DNA of 64,000 bases from Persicaria tinctoria (taxonomy: Eukaryota > Streptophyta > Magnoliopsida > Caryophyllales > Polygonaceae), in the NCBI GenBank assembly GCA_037127255.1, contig JBANSL010000004.1, positions 55,406,318 through 55,470,317 on the forward strand, in the 5' to 3' direction. Position numbers and translations under genes: made by a program. The notes beneath the pieces were generated by a model. The model made no database searches, was not told where the DNA came from, and was given only the letters and a program-made list of their open reading frames with translations. This document shows positions 56,566 to 64,000 of the stretch, one piece after another. The stretch's first letter is position 1. Each line of letters begins with the position of its first letter.

Positions 56566-57194
56566 TTCCCCCTTTCTTGAAAAGGATTCGACCTCGAATC
56601 CAATGTTGCATAAGATCCCGCAAATGCACCCACACGAGCTCCTGGATCGAATACCTCATGTCCATGAAAACTCCTCTCAAGGCCCTTGGAGGTCACTACA
56701 ACACCAAGAAAAGAAGCATTATTAGTGCATAAGTCATATTTCCTATCATCTTCATTATATACTAACTTAATATGCACTTTAGCTTGTTCAGTGATCTCTA
56801 AGTTTTCATCCAAAGCTAGCAAGTTGTCTTCCCTTTTCAAGGTTGGATGTTCAATCATGTCAAGGCTAGCAATAGTAGCAATAGTATGACACAAATCTTC
56901 ACGTTGATTATCATTACAAGGCATAGGTTGAACACCTAAAACTTTACTAATAATCAAAGAATCTTCATGCTCATAGTCAATGCGATCTTCATGATCATAG
57001 ACAAGTAAATTAACATCTTGATCATAAGTAACATGCTCTCTAACTTCATCAACAAGCTGAACATCTATGCTAGGAGAAACATTAAGTTGATTAGAAATAG
57101 GATGAGGTTCTTCCCTTTCATGTGGTGGTACGTCAGCCTTAGGTGGTACTCCTTGTCCGGTCACCGTGTTAGAGCCAACACAAGAACTAAGCAC
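56418..57194 (-). pseudogene. Polyprotein-tail-like frame of the Gypsy-derived element
   Basis: An open frame of 258 codons runs into the 3' LTR. It is acidic, with LVYDHEDRIDYEHEDSL and a tail SRSNPFQERGNDAGPS that resembles the C-terminal end of some plant Gypsy polyproteins. No enzymatic motif is visible. Its function is unknown. Confidence 0.5.
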
Positions 57195-58635
57195 GAGGAA
57201 AGAACAATCAGTATGTTGTACCGGTAAGCCGTACCGACGCTCTTATACCTTTATTTGTTCATTTATCTTAGCCAGGGTCTCCATAAGAGTGTTCATTCTG
57301 GCGTTGAACACCGCGGCAGATATAGTTGCGTCAGAATCGTTGTCATTGTTGGCATTGTTCGGGTTGTTAACCTGCTGAAACATCGCAAATAAACAAACAC
57401 GGAACTATGTCAAGAAAGCAAATAAAACAACTCACAATTGGTTATGACAAGCTTGTTGGGGCAATCCGCTTTGGGCAAATCAACACTCAAGTAAGGACTT
57501 AACAATCAAAAGAGAGTAATCAAGAGAAAGGACAAAGAAACACCGAAGAAAGTGCTCGACACAAGCTGACAGAAGCTCGGAATCGACCAAACTGACTCGA
57601 CAGACACTGTACCGAGGCTGTACCGAGGCTGGTGGGGGTCGGTATGGGGTCGGTATTGGCACTGCAGTACACAAAACACAAAAAAAGGAAAAGAAAATGA
57701 AAGAAAAACTTGGATTATTACCTCTTTTGGATTTAAACTCTTAATATGGATGTTGTAGTTGCAATGTAGGGCTTAAACAACTTTCTTTATGGTTTGGGAG
57801 GTATGTGTTTGAAGGTTGTCGACTAGGGCTATAACAAATTCACCAAAATTGGTCTTTAAGCTTTCTTGCACTAGATACAATCCTCCTCTTTTTTTTTTTT
57901 TTTTTTGAAGCTTACTTTTGCCCCTAGTGAATTTTATCCTCCTAGGACTAAGCTTTGAATGTAAATTTTTTTTAATTTTTTTTTTACTAATGCAAGAAAC
58001 TATATATGAAATAAAAGGACTCTTGAAAATTTAAACTATGGTGAAAGAAAAATAAAATTTATATAGCCCTAATGAAATATATATATAGGTGATGGTTTGG
58101 CTAAATTTGGTAAGTAGATCTATCTAAGGCCTTTTATAATTTATGACAGATAAAAGTAATTTAATCTACCAAAAATCAAAATTAAAAAGGCAATAAAATA
58201 GATAAACAAATAGATCAAAAGATAGAATAACAAACTAGGGTTAGGAAACCTTTGTTTTTGGCTTGGAACGAGTCTGCCGAATAGAAATATCACCCACGTA
58301 CACCGTTGTCGGCTAAACAAAAGGCCAACAATGCTAATTTCTTTCAACAATGGTACTCGGCTGAACAAAAGGTAATCAAATTCAACCAAGGATTCAACCA
58401 CGTACGTACTTTTGCTGAATAGGAGTTTCAATGTTGCTATGGTCTCGGCTAAAGTTTTGTGTTTTAGGCTCGCAACCACAACAATCACAAACAAGAATTA
58501 ATACTAATCAAATTCAAAATTGCAAGAAGTAAAAACAAAGAACAAGAAAGACTCTATTTTTTTTTGTAGGGTTTTGTGTTTAGGGAAACAAAAGACACAA
58601 CTTTGATGTCGGAAACCAAAGCTCTGATGCCAATT
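57195..58635. other. Interior of Gypsy-derived element without enzymes
   Basis: Contains the short Gag-like piece near 57330 and an AT-rich stretch with poly-T (57889-57906). It reaches the primer-binding site at 58621-58633. No reverse transcriptase or integrase could be found on either strand. Confidence 0.6.
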
Positions 58636-59344
58636 TGATACGGGGTTAGCCGTAGGATGGCCCGATCTTCGACAATCAAACAAGAGATAACAAGAACGGA
58701 AGCAAAAGACTGAAAGACTCGATGAACAATATGCAAGACTCGAAATTGATAACAAAGACACGACCGATAGTGGACTGATTCGAACTAAAATAGAACGAGG
58801 CAAAGACCCCAGACCTCCTAAGAGGGTAGGAACCAAATACCAACGACTATAAAGCCCGCCTCTACAACCTTACACAACCAAGTGGACAACTTGGAGGCAC
58901 AAGGCACAAGGAGGGGACTTGTGATTACCTGGATCACCAAGCTCTCGCGAGGTTGACGAACTCAAAGAAAACCAAGTTAGATCTATAACCAATTGTTGCA
59001 ATCGACGAGCCACGCTTCGAGTCGATTGACTTTCTCTCAATTGTGTTTCACACAAACTGAAATTTTCATAAAAGAGACGTCTGATGTTTACAATGGAGAT
59101 CGGCCTTCTTATAACCCCCTAAAAGGCCAATTTACTAAATAAAATAATAAATAAAAGAAATTATTTAAATATCCTAAAAATAAGGGTGTTTTTTGCTAAA
59201 TAGCTTATTTTGAACCTTTAATTAAATAATTAGCACCCAAATTAATTTTATTAGGTAGGCTAGCACCCTTCCCAATTGGTCAACGTTGACCGTTGACTGG
59301 TCAACGCTGACCGTTGACTTTTTCGGTTTTTTTTTTTTTTTATA

Positions 59345-60170
59345 ACCAATTGATGCCACTTTTTTTATGCCATTTTTCATAGTGCTTTGATGCCAAATTT
59401 ATAATTATATTTTTTTCTTTAATGTGATGCCACTTTTTAAAGTAGCGTTTTTTATGTTATGTGATGCCACTTTTTTTAAAATTTTATGACACTTTTTTAT
59501 GTCAATGTTTTGATGATATGTTTTTTTTACCATGATGACATATTTTTTCAAAGTGGTATTTTGATGACATCTTTTTCTTTTAATGTGATGCAAGTTTTTC
59601 AAATTAGTGTTTTGATACCATTTTTCTAATGTAATTATTTTATCTCACTTTTTTTAATCAAATCGTTTGATGCCATATTTTTTTCAAGGTACTGATTTCG
59701 TGGTGCCATATTTTTTCAAGGTAATGTTTAGATGACATTTTTTTATTTAATGTGATGCAACTTTTTCAAAGCAGTGTTTTGATGCCATTTTTCTAATGTA
59801 ATTATTTGATGATATTTTTTTAATCAAATCGTTTGATTTTATAATAAAATGGATTGATGACACTTTTTTAATGCCACTTTTTTCAAATCTTGCCGATATT
59901 GTTTTGTTTACTGTGATGCCACATTGACCATTGATGCCATTTTTTTTACCGTTGACTACTGATGACACTTTTTTGATATCAATTTTTTGATGATATTTTT
60001 TTTCGTGATGCCATATTTTTCCAATGTAATGTTTTCGTGATGCCATATTTTTTCAAGGTAACGTTTTGATGACAATTTTTTCTTTAATGTAATGCAACTT
60101 TTTCAATGTAATGCAATATTTTTTCTTTAATGTAATGCAATTTTTTCTTTAATGTAATGCAACTTTTTCA
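59345..60170. repeat. Degenerate TGATGCCATTTTTT repeat tract
   Basis: About 25 loosely spaced units of TGATGCCA or TGATGACA followed by T-runs, later units reading TAATGCAACTTTTTC. Spacing varies from about 20 to 45 bp. Non-coding. Confidence 0.85.
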
Positions 60171-60242
60171 TATTTATGGGTTAATTTTTTGTAATTTTAC
60201 AAAATTGCTATTTTGGGTTAATTTTTGTAATTTTGTAAAAAC

Positions 60243-60740
60243 TGCTTCTTCAACCTCTGATTGCTCCTCGACAGCTCTTGCGCAGGCCGCCGCTCGTCGA
60301 TTCTCGCTCCGGCCGCCGCTCCTGGAACCCTCGCTCCGGCCGATCGACCTCGCTCGCTCCGGACGCTCCACCGCTTGTTCCCTCCCTCGCTCCCCCGCTC
60401 GCTCGTCGCCGCCTCCTTCCCTCGCTCAGATCTGGACTCGCTCGCACCGCCTCGCTCGTCCTCGGCTCGGATCCGGTGCCTCCACACCAGATCCGGCGCT
60501 CGCTCACCAGATCCGCCCTCCTTGGCCACCAATTCCGGCCATCCCGAGCCCAAATCCCGACGATCCGACACCCAACCCCCACCGACGAAGCCTCGCAAAC
60601 TCCCTCCCGTCCTTGCACCGGCCCCGAAGCTTCGCCGAAGACCTCTGACCACCCATTCCGGCCACCTCTCACCAGATCCGAGTCGGATCCACCGCCCTCG
60701 CACATCGCCGAGCCGGATTCCTCACCGACCAGTGGTTGGA
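60243..60740. other. GC-rich gene-like segment in Mutator-like insertion
   Basis: Several long overlapping frames on both strands (Ser/Arg/Pro-rich) arise from GC-rich composition, and I recognise no domain. It begins after TTTTGTAAAAACTGC and may be a captured 5' leader and first exon. Read as a probable captured host fragment. Confidence 0.4.
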
Positions 60741-61408
60741 GGAGAAGTCCAGATTTAGCGTGAGAGAAAGCTAACAATTGGAGTGTTAGGAGGCTAATTT
60801 TTGTTAATAAGGTGTTATAAAGGCCAATTTATTTTATTAGGGTGCTAATAACCTAATTGAATTAGCAAAATGTGATATTCTAGCAAATTTTCTCTAAAAA
60901 TAACTTAAAAATAGTTTAATTAATTAGTCACATGAAATAACACATGGACATAAGCTAATTTGGCAAAAGAAGGCTTCGGACTCCACGGCCAGCATTCCAC
61001 AGCGCGCCTGGGCCACACGCCCGCGCACCCACTTGCACGCCCGCGCACCTTGATTATTCCAGTATAAAAACAGTGACAGCTCTAAGATGTTGATTTTCGG
61101 CCAAGCTATAGGTCGAATCTGGAAAAACCTTCAACATCAAAGTTGTAGATCTCTTCGTCCTCGTTCCAACAAGATATGGCACGATCCAATCCGATTAATA
61201 TTGACTCCGTACGACTCATTTTACTGAGACGTCAAAAAGCTGTCAAACTGCTGAACAAATCTAAAACGAACGACCCAACCTTTGGACCTTCTCCCATGGT
61301 GGAGCCTTCTTCCTCCTCTTGAGGATGACAACATTCTCACGGGCTCGAATCATAGGTTCATCCCTAAGTATAGGTCTGTCCGAAGGTGTCTTGGATGGTC
61401 CTGCATCA

Positions 61409-62480
61409 GGAGCAGCGCAGAAGCAGTCGCAGGTGGTTGACGATATCGAGTACAGCTTACTCGATATCGAGTAAACTCCTCGATGTCGAGTTGGGTCTTG
61501 TCGAGCAGCTGCACAGGAGAAGTTACGACAATTCTGGGATCGAGGATCAGTAGTCGATATCGACTAGACTTAGTCGATATCGAGGACGGCAGAAAAGTAA
61601 AAACAAGCAATTTCAGTTTTGTAACTTTATGAATTAAAGAGAACTTCCAAGATTAGGGTTTGCGACAACGATTACCCTGCAAGCGGAATAAAAATCATAA
61701 AAGGCGGTGACTTTATCGATAAAGGAAAAGGTTTTCACCTAATCCGACAAGTAGTAATATAAATCTCGCGACAAATAATCCTAATTGCATCTATTCCTTT
61801 TCATAATTAGCATTTATAATCTTTCGAATAGAAATCCTAATTACTACCCAAGTTTCACAACATGAGCTCTTCAATTTCTCAATCAAAGATGAAGCACATA
61901 GGGAATAGAATAAAATAACGATAAAATACCTCCTTTTGCAATCGCTAATCCATCGAGATGGCTCTCGTTGGGCTCACCCCAACCCCAGAAGTAGGTGGAC
62001 TACTCGCGCCTCATCGCAATCGCAGACATTGATTTGAAAGAAATAACTTGCAATAAACTATATTCAAAGTCTTTACAATCCCGGCACTCAACTTTCGCAG
62101 AATGCCAAAACCCTAAAACCTTTGAACTCCTAAAACCTCAATGTGTAACTGTATCTCTGAAATTGAATGAATAGAAATCAGCCCCATGGGCTTTATTTAT
62201 AGGCTTCTAAACCTTGCTATTCAAGGATAGAAATCTCTATCTATATCTAAATATCTATATCTAAAAGCTTAAGGATAAATAAATGGAATAACATAAAAAA
62301 ATCCAAAAAGGAAATTATATATAAAAGCCTAAAGTATCTTCAAGTGGATAAATCTTCTCTTCCATGGATAGTTGTTGATAGACACGGATATACTCGGCAA
62401 TCTTCGACCCCAAGGAATCCCAATCCGAGTAGGACAGCTTAAACCGCGTACGCGGCTTCTGGAAAGATTTCCTCGATATC
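61409..62480. other. Non-coding interval with TCGATATCGA palindromes; possible LTR promoter
   Basis: 61445-61585 has several copies of TCGATATCGA-type palindromes. On the minus strand GCCTATAAATAAAGCCC (near 62195) looks like a TATA box followed by leader sequence, so this may be part of an old LTR. No gene. Confidence 0.4.
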
Positions 62481-63075
62481 CACTACAACAGAAGTCAATT
62501 TCAGCGAAGAATTTTTTCCTCGCTGAAAATTGATATTTCGTCGTTAAAGCTATTTAGCGAGGAAATATGCTTCCTTTTGAAATCGTCACTGAAAGCTCCT
62601 CACAAAAAAGTCTAGTGTGGAAAAATGAAATCGTCGCAAAAAAAACATTTGGCGATGAAGTCAATATTTGTCGCTGTAAGTCTTTAGCGACTATTAAATT
62701 CATTGTAAAAGATAATTATAATTGTCGCAAAAAAGGTCAAAGGATTCCATAGTAGTCGTAAAATGTAGATGGCGAGAAACTTTAATTCCTCGCAAAAGTG
62801 TATATTTCCTCGTTAATGATGATATCAAGTTGACCCGCTATTATTTCACGACATATATTTTTGTCACAAAATAATAATAATTTCATCGGCAAAAATGTTG
62901 AAGGAATCGATAATAGTTGCTAAATGTATTTAGTGATGACATAAAATTCATCGCTAACTAACTTTTGGTGATGAAAATTGGGTTTATCGCCCTAGCATTC
63001 AGTGACAAACACATGTTTTGTCATCCGAAATCTTTAGTGACAAAATTCTATTGACAAATAAATGTAGCTTCTAGT
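62481..63075. mobile_element. CACTA-type end, right border uncertain
   Basis: CACTACAACAGAAGTC at 62481 starts a region dense in TTTAGCGA, CGTCGCTAAA and CCTCGC motifs, the pattern of CACTA subterminal repeats. The motif density drops near 63060 at TGTAGCTTCTAGTA, a possible imperfect inverse of the left end. No target duplication matches, so this is either a roughly 0.6-kb deletion derivative or one end of a larger element. Confidence 0.5.
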
Positions 63076-64000
63076 ACGATATACACACCTCAAATGAGAA
63101 ATGATAGATTAACATAGATAATTTTGCCATAAAGGTCAATGTATACATACATGAATAATGAATAAATACCTCAAATGAGATTACAATTCAAGTTTCTATT
63201 AGAGACAAAGTCATAAATCATAAATCCGTCTTCGCCTTCTAAGCATAAACTGAAAATTCTAATGGGACTCATGTGGTGAAGTTTGAATTCGAATTCGCCT
63301 TGCTCTGAATTGCTTGCTAGCCTCTTCCTATTTGTTGCCCAGGAGAAAGGACACCTTGTACAAACAAAAGCAAAAACAATTTATTGACTTAACTCTTGCA
63401 TGTTTCGAAACTTTTATTTGAAGAATTACTAAGATTCCTAACTACCTTATAAACTGCACCACACCCACTATGCCCAAGTAGGTTAACCTCTGAGATATTA
63501 TATGTCGTGTCTCTGAATCTCTAATACTAACGAAATGTAGCTGCAACGAAACAAAACAAAGCAGAAAAAGGTTCTAACAAAAGAAATGAGACAAAACAAA
63601 ACAGAAAAAGGTTTTGACAAATGCAAGATACACTGATACAGAGATGCCAATGGCTACTTGGTACTGACCTTTACACCCTTCCATGAACACAAACCAAAGG
63701 AAAATTACAAGCTCAAGATTCGAGACTTAAGAGAAGCACAAAATAGCCAACTAGAAGAAAGATTGCTTGAGAGTAGAAAATGTAATAAAAAGGACATATT
63801 TCAAGTAGGACATCTAAGATCAAGTTACTCTCATAGCCTACTGCATCTTATAAAACTAAAGACAGAGAGTCAATAAAATAATGACATAGTCAACTAAGAG
63901 CAAAAGTACAAGGAAAGATGGCTAGAATAAAATAAAAAGAACACTCACATCGGGGGTACATTGACTAAGGTTCTTCTGTGCCTTTCACTTTTTCTAATTC
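63076..64000. other. No gene recognised
   Basis: AT-rich sequence. CAAATGAGA occurs twice near the left edge (63092 and 63172) and AAAACAAA(G/A)CAGAAAAAGGTT twice (63552 and 63594). A 72-codon plus-strand frame at 63658 has no support. Confidence 0.4.

Larger units (their letters stand above)
59184..60893. mobile_element. Mutator-like insertion with GC-rich captured segment
   Basis: CTAAAAATAA at 59174-59183 is repeated at 60894-60903, a 9-10-bp target duplication as made by Mutator-like elements. Termini are similar when inverted: left TTTGCTAAATAGCTTATTTTG, right inverse TTTGCTAGAATATCACATTTTG, then TTAGCACCC on both sides. The left half is a TGATGCCA-type repeat. The right half (60243-60740) is a GC-rich insert with gene-like composition. 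No transposase. A small Pack-MULE is likely. Confidence 0.8.
55503..61408 (-). mobile_element. Short non-autonomous LTR retrotransposon (Gypsy-derived)
   Basis: Direct repeats 55503-56565 and 58636-61408 flank a 2.07-kb interior. Beside the right LTR the minus strand reads TTGGCATCAGAGC (58633-58621), a primer-binding site for initiator tRNA-Met with one mismatch, so the element is minus-sense and the right copy is the 5' LTR. Only a Gag-like N-terminal piece (NDNDSDATISAAVFNARMN near 57330) and a polyprotein-tail frame remain; protease, RT and integrase are absent. The flanks do not show a matched 5-bp duplication. Confidence 0.85.
58636..61408 (-). repeat. Gypsy-type LTR (5' LTR), split by an insertion
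   Basis: LTR sequence at 58636-59183 and 60894-61408 is interrupted by the element at 59184-60893. Removing it restores alignment with the other LTR at the CCTAAAAATAACTTA site. Confidence 0.92.

Noticed and set aside
60174..60777. Overlapping 160-175-codon frames on both strands
   Set aside because: Six-frame openness follows from high GC content; compositions are Ser/Arg/Pro-rich and no domain is visible. Kept only as a possible captured segment.
63658..63876. 72-codon plus-strand frame near the right edge
   Set aside because: No homology recognised, no neighbouring exons, and AT-rich repeat-like surroundings.

Overview
The window looks like a transposon-rich region of a flowering-plant (eudicot) nuclear genome. 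Host genes have short plant-type introns, TTTAGGG-like tracts occur, and most of the sequence belongs to plant transposon families (hAT, PIF/Harbinger, Mutator, CACTA, Copia, Gypsy, LINE, Stowaway-type MITEs). I could not place the species. An asterid such as a member of the Lamiales is possible, but that is a guess.

Only two ordinary host genes are well supported. At 903-2708 (+) lies the 3' part of a vacuolar-type acid invertase (GH32); its first exon and the 9-nt mini-exon must lie left of the window. At 17488-19777 (-) is an apparently complete six-exon formamidase gene with a MITE in its last intron. A disrupted gene of unknown function (34016-34653, -) and several captured gene fragments are also present.

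Layout: 476-728 MITE; 2974-4307 A-tailed retroposon with a 17-bp target duplication; 4576-5344 hAT element; 5891-14403 a PIF/Harbinger transposon carrying a broken DDE transposase, a Myb/SANT-like gene split by a nested hAT element (11755-13122), and a third, divergently oriented gene for a coiled-coil protein; 14823-16816 a 5'-truncated LINE; about 21625-26545 a candidate Pack-MULE holding same-strand fragments of a calcium-dependent protein kinase, xanthine dehydrogenase and a lipid-droplet-associated hydrolase; 27350-31671 a non-autonomous CACTA element with a 91-bp tandem array; 32007-33352 another hAT element; 36009-36444 and 36546-36936 two small hAT elements with tRNA-like interiors.

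39401-47386 holds a Copia cluster: two gag-less units share a middle LTR, and the 3' half of the second unit is inverted, with the junction exactly at the LTR end. 48656-51535 is a Mutator-like element whose gene joins a transposase C-terminus to an OTU cysteine protease, with five copies of a palindrome at each end. A plant-mobile-domain gene remnant follows (51750-53633). 55503-61408 is a short Gypsy-type element on the minus strand whose 5' LTR is split by another Mutator-like insertion. A CACTA-type end begins at 62481.

The two items I consider most worth follow-up are the palindrome-flanked OTU Mutator element and the Copia inversion at an LTR terminus. The three-gene capture and the extra Harbinger gene come next.
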